From Mycobacterium sp. NBC_00419 (GTDB taxonomy: Bacteria > Actinomycetota > Actinomycetes > Mycobacteriales > Mycobacteriaceae), in contig NZ_CP107931.1 in assembly GCF_036023875.1 (NCBI RefSeq), positions 1,674,001-1,738,000 of the forward strand: a stretch of 64,000 bases of DNA. The letters are read 5' to 3'. Below, in pieces: positions 1 through 8,875 of this stretch. The position numbers were made by a program, and so were the translations under genes. The notes beneath the pieces are model-generated. The model was not told the origin of the DNA. It worked only from the letters and a program-made list of their open reading frames with translations, and made no database searches. Each line of letters opens with the position of its first letter. Position 1 is the first letter of the stretch.

Positions 1-423
1 GTAGCTGATCCAGAACGGGGCGATCAGCGCGGCGAGCAGAATGCCCGCCCACCGCCCGGACAGCCGGGCCACGTAGTAGGCCACCGGGAAAGCGATCAGC
101 AGGCACAGCACGCTGGCGATCACCACGTAGACCGCCGTGCGGATCAGCGCCGGGCCGTAGGCGCCGCTCGGCCCGATCCTGGAGAGCACATAGGTGAACT
201 GGGTCGGGTCCCACTGCAGCGGGTTCCACACCGGAACGGGGGTGCGGAAGATCGGGTCCACCTGGCCGAAGACGATGGCCAGCACGACGTACATCGGCGC
301 CAGGAAGAACACCAGTAGCCAGATGACTCCCGGCATGGCCAGCGCGGGCCACAGCGAGTTGGCCCGGTTGCGCCGAGACGTCTTCGCGGGTTGCGCTGGC
401 GCCTCGGCCGTCTCCGTGGTCAG
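1..423 (-). CDS. ABC transporter permease, PotB type (3' end outside window)
   Basis: This is the N-terminal 141 residues of an inner-membrane permease of the spermidine/putrescine (PotB) type. A basic N-terminus is followed by a hydrophobic segment at about residues 25-50 and another at about 95-120, as in the first helices of this family. The gene lies directly behind the binding-protein gene on the same strand. No ATG, GTG or TTG is well placed; the reading frame begins at CTG (423-421), which overlaps the TGA of the upstream gene as CTGA, a variant of the usual ATGA coupling. An ATG about 30 codons in would delete the N-terminal tail. Family assignment is good; the substrate and exact start are inferred. 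Confidence 0.8.
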   Translation of the reverse strand, partial: MTTETAEAPAQPAKTSRRNRANSLWPALAMPGVIWLLVFFLAPMYVVLAIVFGQVDPIFRTPVPVWNPLQWDPTQFTYVLSRIGPSGAYGPALIRTAVYVVIASVLCLLIAFPVAYYVARLSGRWAGILLAALIAPFWISY

Positions 424-1664
424 GATCCCCCGGCCTTGAATGTGCGCCAAACATTGTGCCAGGCAGCATCATTGGCAGGATCGAGCTCAAGAGTCCGGTA
501 GCCGGTGTCGAAGTACTCGGGCTTGACGATCGCCGTGCGCAGGTTCTCCGGAATGAAGCCGTCGGCGACCAGGGTGTCGGGGTTGATCGACACCTGCGGC
601 GGCTGATAGCCGATCGCGGAGAAGTTCTGCTTGGCCACGTCGGGCTCGAGCATGTGGTTGATGAACAGGTGCGCGAGCACCGGGTTCTTGCCTCCGCGCA
701 GCGACACCATCAGGTCATTGTCCACCAGACCCTTGCCGTCCGCAGGGAACCAGTAGCGCAGGATGTCCACGCCGGTGCCCTCGGGCAGGTAGTTCTGGGC
801 GTTGATGATGTCACCGGACCACATCTGCGACAGGCCGATCTGCCCGGCGGGCAGGTCGCTGTACATGGTGATGGTGACCTTGGGCGAGGTGGCGGACACC
901 AGCGCCGACAACTGCTCGCCGACCTTCTTCAGGTCGTCGGCCGAGGAGGTGTTGACGTCGGTGATCCCGAGTTTGAGCAGCACCATGGCCATCGCGGTAT
1001 GCCAGTCGTCGATGACGGCGGTCTTGTTCTTGTAGGCCGGATCCCACAGCGACTCATAGGGATTCTTCAGCGCGCCGATGTCGGCGGGCACCTGATCGGC
1101 ACGCCAGCCCAGGCCGGTGGTGTACACGGTGTAGGGCACGCTGTAGCGCCATTCCCCGTCGTACCAGGGGTTGGCGAAGAACGGCCAGACGTTCTTGATG
1201 TTGGGGATGTAGCTGTGGTTGAGCGGACGCACCAGCCCGCCGGTGACCAGCCGGCCGATCTGGTCGTAGCTGGGGAAGAAGATGTCGTAGTCGACGTTGC
1301 CGCCGCGGATCTTGGTCAGGGCCTCGTCGGTGTCGTTGAATGTCGAGACCTGCACCTTGACGCCGTACTTGTCCTCGAAGGACTTGACCGCTTCGGGCGC
1401 CATGTAGTCGGCGTAGCTGTAGAGCTGCAGCGTGGCGCCCTTCTCCGGCCCGAGGCTGTCGGCGATGGCCTTGTTGTCCGCGGGGATGTCCCAGGTGACG
1501 GGGTTACCGGGCGAGGCGATCTTCAGACTGGGAGCCGAAGTCGATTGTCCGCCTTTGGAACACGCGTCCAGGAAGGCCACCAGTGCCGGAGTTCCGGCGG
1601 CCAGCAGCGCAGCCCGGGTCAGGAACTGGCGGCGGTTCGGACCGGGTCGATTGGGAACAGGCAT
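420..1664 (-). CDS. ABC transporter substrate-binding lipoprotein, PotD/PotF type
   Basis: This is an extracellular solute-binding protein of 414 residues with spermidine/putrescine-binding family character, which would deliver an amine to the adjacent permease. The N-terminus has a twin-arginine motif (RRQFL, residues 11-15), a hydrophobic stretch, and a Cys at residue 35 in a LDAC context, so it is probably a Tat-exported lipoprotein. A GTG six bases upstream overlaps the GGAGG ribosome-binding site (1670-1674), so the ATG at 1664 is the better start. It is divergent from the aminotransferase gene, with an operator in between. The ligand is not determined by the sequence; polyamine or another amine is inferred from the family and the neighbouring catabolic genes. 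Confidence 0.9.
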   Translation of the reverse strand: MPVPNRPGPNRRQFLTRAALLAAGTPALVAFLDACSKGGQSTSAPSLKIASPGNPVTWDIPADNKAIADSLGPEKGATLQLYSYADYMAPEAVKSFEDKYGVKVQVSTFNDTDEALTKIRGGNVDYDIFFPSYDQIGRLVTGGLVRPLNHSYIPNIKNVWPFFANPWYDGEWRYSVPYTVYTTGLGWRADQVPADIGALKNPYESLWDPAYKNKTAVIDDWHTAMAMVLLKLGITDVNTSSADDLKKVGEQLSALVSATSPKVTITMYSDLPAGQIGLSQMWSGDIINAQNYLPEGTGVDILRYWFPADGKGLVDNDLMVSLRGGKNPVLAHLFINHMLEPDVAKQNFSAIGYQPPQVSINPDTLVADGFIPENLRTAIVKPEYFDTGYRTLELDPANDAAWHNVWRTFKAGGS

Positions 1665-1713
1665 CCGCACCTCCGTGAGTTTTCGGGCTTGTAGCTAACT
1701 GGACTCTGACATA

Positions 1714-1729
1714 GACTGAACGCTCAGTC
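1714..1729. promoter_or_regulatory. Inverted-repeat operator, copy 1 (TetR type)
   Basis: The core is GACTGAACGCTCAGTC, with 6-bp perfect arms around 4 bp, in the divergent promoter between the binding-protein and aminotransferase genes. A 28-bp segment around it (1707-1734) is identical to 10453-10480. The TetR gene at 4349-4996 is the likely binder. Confidence 0.7.
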
Positions 1730-1787
1730 AATAGCTGGCGCGGTGCTTTTACGCAGGTCCGCACAGCATTCGAGCGGAGGTTTTCCC

Positions 1788-3164
1788 GTGGCTTCGTCGA
1801 TTATCGAGAGCCCGGTTGCAGACGCGGTCGACCAATTGATCGCCGACGAGGAGAGAGTGTTCCTGGCGCGCCAGCCGCGCAGCACCGAAATGATCGCTCT
1901 CGCACGGGAACACCTCGCCGGCGGCGCGACGTCCAACTGGCAGATCGCCCAGCCGCAGGCGGTCTGGATGAGCCACGGCGCGGGGTCCAAGGTCTACGAC
2001 GTCGACGGCACCGAGTACGTCGACATGCACGGCGGCTACGGGGCGTCCATCGCCGGTCACGCGCATCCCGCGATCGTCGAGGCGGTCAGCAGGCAGGTCC
2101 GCCGCGGGACGCATTTCGCCCAGCCCACCGAGGACGCCATCTGGATCGCCGGGGAACTGGCCCGCCGGTTCGACCTGCCGCTGTGGCGCTTCGCGAACTC
2201 CGGCACCGAGGCCACCATGGACGCCGTCCACCTCGCCCGTTCGGTGACCGGGCGCGACCTGATCATCAAGGTCGAGGGCTGCTATCACGGCCACCACGAC
2301 TCGGTGGAGGTCTCGGTGCTGCCCGAGGCCGACGAGGTCGGGCCCCGCGATCATCCGATCGGCGTCCCGGGCAACAGCGGCATCCCGGCCGCGATTCGCG
2401 ACCTGGTGGTCGTCGTGCCGTTCAACGATCCCGAGGCGGTGGCCCGCGCGCTCGCCGAGCACCGCGGCCAGGTCGCCGCGATGATCGTGGAACCGGTGAT
2501 GATGAACGCCGGCATCATCCCGCCCGCCGACGGATATCTGGCCGCGATCCGCGACCTGCTCCACGCCGAGGGCGCGCTGCTGATCTACGACGAGGTCAAG
2601 ACCGGCTTCACCACCGGCCCGGGCGGAGTCACCGCCATCTCCGGTGTGGTACCCGATTTGATCTGTCTGGCAAAGGCTTTGGGCGGCGGTATCTCGGTGG
2701 CCGCGATCGGCGGGACCGCACAGGTGATGGCGGCGATCGCCGACGGGCGCTACGAGCAGGTCGGCACGTTCAACGGCAACCCGCTGGCGATGGCCGCCAC
2801 CAGAGCCACCCTGTCGGAGGTGCTCACCGGTGATGCCTACCGGCGGATGGATCGCCTGGCGGCACGGTTGCGCGACTCTTTGGACGCGACAATCGCCGAA
2901 TACGGTTACGGTTGGCACGTGGTCAGCGTCGGGGCCAAGGGCTGTGTGACGTTCAAGAGTGAGCCGGTGCGCGAGTTCCGGGACTTCCTCACGATCGACG
3001 ACCGCCTGGGCCACCTGCACTGGCTCATGCAACACAACGGCGGTGTTTTCCTGCCGCCCTGGGGCAAGGTGGAGCAATGGTTGCTATCCGTCCAGCACGA
3101 CGAGGCCGATGTCGACCGCTTCGCCGCGAACTTCGCCCGGCTGTCCAGGGCGGTGGCGGGCTGA
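1788..3164 (+). CDS. Class III PLP aminotransferase (glutamate-1-semialdehyde aminotransferase-like)
   Basis: This 458-residue enzyme belongs to fold-type I aminotransferase subgroup III. It carries the PLP-contacting Asp (YDEVKTGF, Asp268) and the Schiff-base Lys in LAKALGGG (Lys296), plus the GCYHGHHD segment typical of glutamate-1-semialdehyde aminomutase relatives. A heme-pathway hemL role is unlikely here: the gene sits in an amine uptake and catabolic cluster and is followed 25 bp later by the transporter ATPase. It probably transaminates an amine or amino acid imported by that transporter. The GTG start at 1788 has GGAGG at 1776-1780; upstream in-frame codons lack a ribosome-binding site. 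Confidence 0.88.
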   Translation: MASSIIESPVADAVDQLIADEERVFLARQPRSTEMIALAREHLAGGATSNWQIAQPQAVWMSHGAGSKVYDVDGTEYVDMHGGYGASIAGHAHPAIVEAVSRQVRRGTHFAQPTEDAIWIAGELARRFDLPLWRFANSGTEATMDAVHLARSVTGRDLIIKVEGCYHGHHDSVEVSVLPEADEVGPRDHPIGVPGNSGIPAAIRDLVVVVPFNDPEAVARALAEHRGQVAAMIVEPVMMNAGIIPPADGYLAAIRDLLHAEGALLIYDEVKTGFTTGPGGVTAISGVVPDLICLAKALGGGISVAAIGGTAQVMAAIADGRYEQVGTFNGNPLAMAATRATLSEVLTGDAYRRMDRLAARLRDSLDATIAEYGYGWHVVSVGAKGCVTFKSEPVREFRDFLTIDDRLGHLHWLMQHNGGVFLPPWGKVEQWLLSVQHDEADVDRFAANFARLSRAVAG

Positions 3165-3189
3165 TCGGCTGCTGTCGGGACGGCCGTCG

Positions 3190-4347
3190 GTGACCGGCGG
3201 CGCGATCCGGCTGCACCAGCTGGCCAAGGCATTCGACGGCGTTCCCGCCGTCACCGGAATCGACCTGGATATCCCCGCCGGCCAGTTCTATTCGCTGCTG
3301 GGCGCATCCGGCTGCGGTAAGACCACCACGCTGCGGATGATCGCCGGCTTCGAGAAGCCCGACTCCGGCCGCATCGAACTCGACGGCCGTGACGTCGTGG
3401 CAGACCCCCCGCACAAGCGGCCGGTCAACACGGTGTTCCAGACCTATGCCCTGTTCCCGTTCATGACGGTGGCCGAGAACGTCGCGTTCGGGTTGCGCTA
3501 CCAGAAGGTGTCCAAGGACGAGACGCGACGCCGGGTCGGCGAAGCACTCGAGATGGTCCGGATGAACGAGTTCGCCAAACGCCGGCCCACTCAGCTCTCC
3601 GGCGGCCAGCAGCAGCGTGTCGCGCTGGCCCGGGCGCTGGTGCTGCAGCCACGGGTGCTGCTGCTCGACGAGCCGCTGGGCGCCCTGGATGCCAAGCTGC
3701 GCAGGCAACTTCAGCTCGAGCTGCGCTCGGTGCAGCGCGAGGTCGAGATCACCTTCGTCTACGTCACCCACGACCAGGACGAGGCGCTGACCATGAGCGA
3801 CCAGATCGCGGTGCTGGCCGAGGGCCGGGTCGAGCAGGTCGGCCCGCCCCAGGAGATCTATTCCGCCCCGGCCACCACGTATGTGGCCGGATTCCTCGGT
3901 GCGGCAAACATTTTCGACGCCGACGTGGTGGAATGCGGCGACGGTTCGGCTGTCTGCTCGGCGCTGGCGACCCGTCTCGGCGCTGCCGTCGACAACGCCT
4001 GCAGGCCAGGGCCGGCCGCGATCGTGATCCGGCCCGAACGGATCACCCTGACCGATCCGGGCGAGCCGGTGCCTGTCGGGCACAACGCCGTCAGCGGCAC
4101 AGTGGCCCAGGTCGTCTACCACGGCGCGACCACCCAGGTACACGTCGACGTCGGGCAGTCCACGGCACTGATCGTCGACGTGCCGAACCAGTTCGGGCCA
4201 CAGTCGGTCGGCTATGCGCCGGGCATGGCGGTCACCTGCGTGTGCACCTCCGACGCCGTGCGGGTGCTCACCCGCAGCGCGGCCACCTTGGTGGTCGACC
4301 CGGCAGCGCAGTTGGTGGCCAATCCGGTGGAGTCGCTGAGCGTGTGA
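3190..4347 (+). CDS. ABC transporter ATP-binding protein, PotA type
   Basis: This 385-residue ATPase energises the PotB/PotD-type importer encoded on the other strand. Walker A is GASGCGKTT (about residues 38-46), the Q-loop region is VFQTYALFPFMTV, the signature is LSGGQQQRVALARAL, Walker B is VLLLDEPLGALD, and the switch is VTHDQDEA. The C-terminal part from about residue 245 has the TOBE-like regulatory domain of spermidine/putrescine ATPases. The start is GTG at 3190, 25 bp after the aminotransferase, so the two are probably cotranscribed. The stop lies one base from the stop of the convergent TetR gene. Confidence 0.9.
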   Translation: MTGGAIRLHQLAKAFDGVPAVTGIDLDIPAGQFYSLLGASGCGKTTTLRMIAGFEKPDSGRIELDGRDVVADPPHKRPVNTVFQTYALFPFMTVAENVAFGLRYQKVSKDETRRRVGEALEMVRMNEFAKRRPTQLSGGQQQRVALARALVLQPRVLLLDEPLGALDAKLRRQLQLELRSVQREVEITFVYVTHDQDEALTMSDQIAVLAEGRVEQVGPPQEIYSAPATTYVAGFLGAANIFDADVVECGDGSAVCSALATRLGAAVDNACRPGPAAIVIRPERITLTDPGEPVPVGHNAVSGTVAQVVYHGATTQVHVDVGQSTALIVDVPNQFGPQSVGYAPGMAVTCVCTSDAVRVLTRSAATLVVDPAAQLVANPVESLSV

Positions 4348-4348
4348 C

Positions 4349-4996
4349 TCAGCGGCGGCGTCGACCCGCCGCCACCGGACGCTTGGTCTCGGCGGGCAGG
4401 TTCAGCTCGCGCTCGGCGAACCGCATCGCGATGTCGTAGGCCACATTCGAGTCGACTTCGGGGTCTTCCAGCGCAACCTGGATCGACAGACCGTCGAGAA
4501 GGGCCGAGAACTCCAGGGCGAACATCCGCGCGTCGATGTGGGAACCCAGCTCGGCGGACTCCACCGCATCGACGATCATCCGGCGCCACCGCGCGTCGAG
4601 TTCAACACGGCCGGCCTTGACCTCGTCGTGCCGGAACGCCTGGGCCCACAGGTCGAACCACAGTCCCCAGGCACCCGGGATCTCATTGTCGGCGTTGGGA
4701 ACACAGGTCCACTGGGTCAGCAGCGAAAGCCGTTCGCGCAGTGAGGGGATCTCCGCCAGCATCCGTTCGGCGGCTTCGTAGAACGACTCCTCCGAATAGC
4801 GCAGCGCATCGACGAGCAGCCGGTCGCGGGTTCCGAAGTAGTAGATGACCAGAGCGGAGCTCACGCCGGCACGCTTGGCCACGTCGGAGATCCGGGTTTC
4901 GGCGAACCCGCGTTCACAGATGAGCTCCGCTGCGGCACGCAGCATCTGGATGCGGCGACCCTCGTTGTTCTCGGTGGCGGGCGCGGGTTCGGCCAT
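4349..4996 (-). CDS. TetR family regulator of the amine cluster
   Basis: This is a 215-residue TetR repressor. The N-terminal helix-turn-helix (about residues 14-60) includes RISDVAKRAGVSSALVIYYF, the canonical recognition region, and the C-terminal ligand domain resembles BetI-like members. Its gene is divergent from the FAD oxidoreductase at 5108, and its promoter region holds copy 2 of the inverted repeat also found at 1714 and 10460. That arrangement suggests autoregulation plus control of both flanking divergent units. An amine, or a semialdehyde or acyl-CoA pathway intermediate, is the expected inducer, but nothing in the sequence identifies it. Confidence 0.92.
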   Translation of the reverse strand: MAEPAPATENNEGRRIQMLRAAAELICERGFAETRISDVAKRAGVSSALVIYYFGTRDRLLVDALRYSEESFYEAAERMLAEIPSLRERLSLLTQWTCVPNADNEIPGAWGLWFDLWAQAFRHDEVKAGRVELDARWRRMIVDAVESAELGSHIDARMFALEFSALLDGLSIQVALEDPEVDSNVAYDIAMRFAERELNLPAETKRPVAAGRRRR

Positions 4997-5056
4997 TCGT
5001 CAACTCCCATCGGCAGTACCGGCATTGGCACTTGTCCAAAGCCTAACACTTGGTTA

Positions 5057-5072
5057 GATTGAACAGTCAGTC
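5057..5072. promoter_or_regulatory. Inverted-repeat operator, copy 2 (TetR type)
   Basis: GATTGAACAGTCAGTC matches 13 of 16 positions of copies 1 and 3. It sits between the tetR start (4996) and the oxidoreductase start (5108), where an autoregulatory operator is expected. Confidence 0.6.
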
Positions 5073-5107
5073 AAAGATGCCCATCGGGCGAACGAAAGTG
5101 GGGCGCC

Positions 5108-6748
5108 ATGTCGAACACCTACGACGCCATCGTCATCGGCGGCGGACACAATGGGCTGGTTTCGGCCGCTTATCTCGCCCGCTCCGGCGCCAAGACCGTC
5201 GTCCTAGAGGCCCGCAGCTCCCTCGGCGGCGCGGCCACCACGGAGGCGCCGTGGGAAGACGCGCCGCACCTGCGGGTGACCCGGCTGTCCTACGTCATGA
5301 GCCTCATGCCGCCGACCATCGTCAACGACCTGTCCCTGGAGCGCCACGGCTACAAGGTGCATCCGATGGGCCCCTACTACCAGGCGTTTCCCGAGGGCGG
5401 CTCGCTGACCATCTACGAGGACGACCCGGCGCGCACCTACGAGCAGATCGCCAAGTGGTCGAAGAAGGATGCCGACGCCTGGCCGAAGTGGAACGCCTGG
5501 CTCGAGGGCATCGCCGACGTGATGGGCCCGCTGCTCACCCAGGTGCCGCCCAACATCGGCTCACACAAGCCCTCGGATCTGTTCGAGCTCGCGAAGCTGG
5601 GCTGGAGCCAGCGCGGGATGACCACCCGGATGATGGGCGACGTCACCCGCCTGCTCACCATGAGCATCTCCGATCTGCTCGACGACTGGTTCGAATCACC
5701 GCAAATCAAAGGCGCGCTGGCAGTCAACGGCGTGATCGGCACGTGGGCCGGGCCCTGCGAGCCGGGCACCGCCTACGTCATGGCGCACCACTCGATCGGT
5801 GACGTCGGCGACGGACAGCTCGGCAGCTGGGGCTACCCCGAGGGCGGCATGGGTGCGGTGTCCGAGGCCATCGCCCGCTCGGCGCGCAGCTTCGGTGCGG
5901 AGATCCGCACCAACGCCCGGGTGTCGAAGATGATCGTGCGCAACGGCCGCATCCAGGGCGTGGCCCTGGAGAACGGCGACGAACTGCGGGCCCCGCTGGT
6001 GGTCACGACCCTGCACCCGCGCACCGCGTTCCTGGACCAGACCCCGCGGGGCGAGCTGCCCCCGGACTTCGTCTCCGACATCGAGCACTGGAAGACCCGC
6101 AGCGGCGTGGTGAAGATCAACCTCGCGCTGTCCGAGTTGCCGAACTTCACCGCCGACCCGAGCAACGGCCTCGCCGAGCATCACACCGGCTCGGTGGAGA
6201 TGGCCCCGACCATCGACTACATCGAGACCGCCTTCCAAGACGCCCGTGCGGGCCGCCCGGCCCTGGCACCGTTCAGCGACAGCGTCATCCCGACCACGCT
6301 GGACAAGACGCTGAATCCTGATGGCACGCACATCATGTCGCTGTTCACCCAGTGGGTGCCCGCGGAGTGGGCCAACGAGCCGCACACCGAGGAGCTCGAG
6401 GCCTACACCGACCGGCTGATCGACCTCTACGACCAGGTGGCCCCCGGTTTCAAGGGTTCGATCATGTACCGCGACATCGTCGGCCCGCACGAGATGGAGG
6501 TCGAGTACGGGTTGATCGGCGGCAACATCTTCCACGGCGAGCTGTCACTGGAGCAGCTGTTCCACATGCGTCCCTCCCCCGGCTTCGCCGACTACCGCAC
6601 CCCGATCGCCGGTCTGTACAACGGCAGTTCGGCCACCCACGCCGGTGGCGGTGTCTGCGGCATTCCGGGGTGGCAGGCCGTCCGCGCCGCACTGGCTGAC
6701 AAGAAGCGCGGCGAACGCCGGCTGTTCGGACGGGGCAAGGCCTCCTGA
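5108..6748 (+). CDS. FAD/NAD(P)-dependent amine oxidoreductase-like protein (PYROXD2/phytoene desaturase superfamily)
   Basis: This is a 546-residue flavoprotein. The dinucleotide-binding motif is VIGGGHNGLVSAAYLARSGA near residue 10, followed by the acidic VVLEAR end of the second strand. The C-terminus has the FAD-contacting segment GLYNGSSATHAGGGVCG. Members are annotated as phytoene-dehydrogenase-like or PYROXD2-like oxidoreductases. No carotenoid genes are nearby, so oxidation of an amine-derived substrate is the more likely role. The next gene begins 8 bp downstream and is probably cotranscribed. The ATG at 5108 has only a weak ribosome-binding site. Confidence 0.85.
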   Translation: MSNTYDAIVIGGGHNGLVSAAYLARSGAKTVVLEARSSLGGAATTEAPWEDAPHLRVTRLSYVMSLMPPTIVNDLSLERHGYKVHPMGPYYQAFPEGGSLTIYEDDPARTYEQIAKWSKKDADAWPKWNAWLEGIADVMGPLLTQVPPNIGSHKPSDLFELAKLGWSQRGMTTRMMGDVTRLLTMSISDLLDDWFESPQIKGALAVNGVIGTWAGPCEPGTAYVMAHHSIGDVGDGQLGSWGYPEGGMGAVSEAIARSARSFGAEIRTNARVSKMIVRNGRIQGVALENGDELRAPLVVTTLHPRTAFLDQTPRGELPPDFVSDIEHWKTRSGVVKINLALSELPNFTADPSNGLAEHHTGSVEMAPTIDYIETAFQDARAGRPALAPFSDSVIPTTLDKTLNPDGTHIMSLFTQWVPAEWANEPHTEELEAYTDRLIDLYDQVAPGFKGSIMYRDIVGPHEMEVEYGLIGGNIFHGELSLEQLFHMRPSPGFADYRTPIAGLYNGSSATHAGGGVCGIPGWQAVRAALADKKRGERRLFGRGKAS

Positions 6749-6756
6749 CCGAGACC

Positions 6757-8793
6757 ATGCCCGTACGGGCCATGCTCGAGGCCCGGTCGGTGGCGCTGGT
6801 CGGTGCCAGCGCCCGCCCGGGCAGCTTCGGTGAGCGGATGATCATCGAGGCACGTCGCAGTTCCGCGCGGATGCATCTGGTCAACCCACGCTACGACAGC
6901 ATCGACGGCATCCCCTGCGCCCCATCGCTGGACGCGCTCGACGAACAGGTCGACCTGGTGCTGCTGGGCGTGCCCGACGCAGCGCTGCTCGGCGAACTCA
7001 AGACCGCCGCCGCCGTCGGTGCCCGTTCAGCGGTCATCTTCGGCTCCGCGCACGGCGCCGAACTCCGCCAAGCCGTCACCGACACCGCCACCGAAGCCGG
7101 GATGGCGGTGTGCGGCGGTGGCTGCATGGGCTTCGTCAACAACGCCACCGGCCTGCGGGCGCTCGGTTACCTGGAGCCTGATCCGCTTGCAGCGGGCGGG
7201 GTTTCGCTGATCACCCACTCCGGGTCGGCATTCTCAACGATCCTGCGCTCGCGCCGTGGGTTCGGCTTCCGACTGGCGGTGTCCTCCGGTCAGGAGCTGG
7301 TGACCAACACCGCCGACTACGTCGAATACATCCTGGAAGATCCCGGCACCTCGTTGATCGCGCTGCTGCTGGAGACACCGCGGGCGGTGGGCCGGCTGCG
7401 CGCCGGTCTGCGCCGGGCGGCCGAGGGTGACATCCCGGTGGTGATCCTGCCGGTCGGCCACTCACCGCGTGGCCGCGCCATGGTCGCCGCCCACTCCGGC
7501 GCACTGGCCGGTGACGCGGCGGGCTGGCAGGCCTTCTGCGCCGACACCGGCGCCATCCAGGTCAGCGACATCGCCGAATTCAACGACACCATCGAGCTTT
7601 TCGAGGCCAAGCGGCGCCCACGGGCCGGTGCCCACGGCATCGCGACCGTGCACGATTCGGGTGCCGAGCGAGCGCTGTGCGTCGACCTCGCCCACGATCT
7701 CGGGGTTACGTTCGCCGACCTGACATCACCCACGGTGGACCGCATCGGCGAGCTGCTCGATGACGGCCTGGAGGCCACCAACCCCCTCGACGTGTGGGGC
7801 ACCGGAGCCGACACCCGGGAACTATTCGGCGGATGCTTGCGCGCAATGGTCGACGACGCGCACGTGGCCGTCACCGCCCTGGCCATCGATCTGGTCACCG
7901 AGTTCGACGGCGACACCGCCTACGCCGACGCCGCCATCGACATCGCCGCCGCATCCGATGCACCGCTGGCCGTGCTGGCCTCGGTCGGCTCGGCGGTCGA
8001 CCCGCCGACCGCAGAGCGGCTGCGCGCCAACGGTATACCCGTTCTGGAGAACGCCCGCAGCGGTATCGCGGCGCTGGGCCACCTCGCGACCTGGCCCCGC
8101 ACTCTGGTCCCGGCGCAGGCAGACCTGGACGCCGAACGACAGCAGCGGTGGACCGCCCGCCTGGCGCAGCCGGGCTGGGACGCCCCCACCGCGTTCGACC
8201 TGCTGGCCGACTACGGCATCCCGGTGGCCCGGTCCCGCGCCGCAGGCGACCTGGCCGGGGCGCTGGCCGCCGCCGACGCCGTCGGCTACCCGGTCGCGCT
8301 GAAAACCCTTGGCGCCGCACACAAGAGCGACGTCGGTGGCGTGATCCTGAACCTCGCCGACGCGGCCGCGCTGCAGGCGGCCTACCTGCGGATGGCGAAC
8401 GTGTTGGGACCGCAGGTCAGCGTCGACGCGATGGCGCCCGCCGGGGTGGAGATCTCCGTCGGTGTGGTCCGTGACGCCAACTTCGGTCCGCTGGTGATCG
8501 TCGCGGCGGGCGGCACGCTGGTCGAGTTGCTGGCCGATCGGGCGGTGGCCTGCCCGCCGGTTACCCGCGAGTCCGCCACCGTTCTGCTGCGATCACTGCG
8601 TACCGCGCCACTGCTGGCCGGCTGGCGTGGTGCACCGCCGGTCGACATCGACGCGCTCGCCGATGTGGTCGTCGGATTCTCCCAGCTGGCAATCGAATTG
8701 GGTGAGCACATCGATGCGGTGGAGGCCAACCCGGTGATCGCCTCGCCCGGTGGTGCGGTGGCCGTCGACGCTCTCGTCGTGCCGCGGCACTGA
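6757..8793 (+). CDS. Acyl-CoA synthetase (ADP-forming), acetate-CoA ligase family
   Basis: This 678-residue protein fuses the alpha and beta modules of ADP-forming acyl-CoA synthetases. A CoA-binding Rossmann domain (VALVGASARPGSFGE, residues 10-25) comes first, then succinyl-CoA-ligase-like domains containing THSGS and AAHSGALAGD, then an ATP-grasp module from about residue 470 with the VALKTLGAAHKSDVGGV segment. It would activate a carboxylic acid to its CoA thioester. In this cluster it could activate an acid derived from the amine substrate and feed the acyl-CoA dehydrogenase at 10506; that order is inference. The gene ends at a long perfect hairpin. Confidence 0.88.
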   Translation: MPVRAMLEARSVALVGASARPGSFGERMIIEARRSSARMHLVNPRYDSIDGIPCAPSLDALDEQVDLVLLGVPDAALLGELKTAAAVGARSAVIFGSAHGAELRQAVTDTATEAGMAVCGGGCMGFVNNATGLRALGYLEPDPLAAGGVSLITHSGSAFSTILRSRRGFGFRLAVSSGQELVTNTADYVEYILEDPGTSLIALLLETPRAVGRLRAGLRRAAEGDIPVVILPVGHSPRGRAMVAAHSGALAGDAAGWQAFCADTGAIQVSDIAEFNDTIELFEAKRRPRAGAHGIATVHDSGAERALCVDLAHDLGVTFADLTSPTVDRIGELLDDGLEATNPLDVWGTGADTRELFGGCLRAMVDDAHVAVTALAIDLVTEFDGDTAYADAAIDIAAASDAPLAVLASVGSAVDPPTAERLRANGIPVLENARSGIAALGHLATWPRTLVPAQADLDAERQQRWTARLAQPGWDAPTAFDLLADYGIPVARSRAAGDLAGALAAADAVGYPVALKTLGAAHKSDVGGVILNLADAAALQAAYLRMANVLGPQVSVDAMAPAGVEISVGVVRDANFGPLVIVAAGGTLVELLADRAVACPPVTRESATVLLRSLRTAPLLAGWRGAPPVDIDALADVVVGFSQLAIELGEHIDAVEANPVIASPGGAVAVDALVVPRH

Positions 8794-8804
8794 CCACCCT
8801 CCCG

Positions 8805-8861
8805 CGAGATTGAACTCACGCAGGGCGCTTCTCGCACTTCTCCTGCGTGAGTTCAATCTCG
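8805..8861. terminator. 20-bp perfect hairpin between convergent genes
   Basis: Arms at 8805-8824 and 8842-8861 are perfectly complementary over 20 bp around a 17-nt loop. There is no T-tract. It sits 11 bp after the CoA ligase stop and 14 bp before the convergent cupin stop, so it can end transcription from both sides. Confidence 0.75.
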
Positions 8862-8875
8862 GCGGTGCAGACGAA

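Noticed and set aside
456..1694. Long open frame opposite the PotD-type gene (and similar long antisense frames at 1749-3077, 13854-15533, 15674-17100 and 49152-50345).
   Set aside because: They mirror real genes, have Arg/Gly/His-rich sequence without domains or ribosome-binding sites, and arise from the high GC of third codon positions.
1788..3164. hemL (tetrapyrrole glutamate-1-semialdehyde aminomutase).
   Set aside because: The fold and some motifs are shared, but the gene sits behind the amine-cluster operator and next to a transporter ATPase, with no tetrapyrrole genes nearby.
5108..6748. Carotenoid phytoene desaturase (crtI).
   Set aside because: It shares the superfamily fold, but no carotenoid genes are adjacent and the gene is under the amine-cluster operator. 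The PYROXD2-like assignment fits better.
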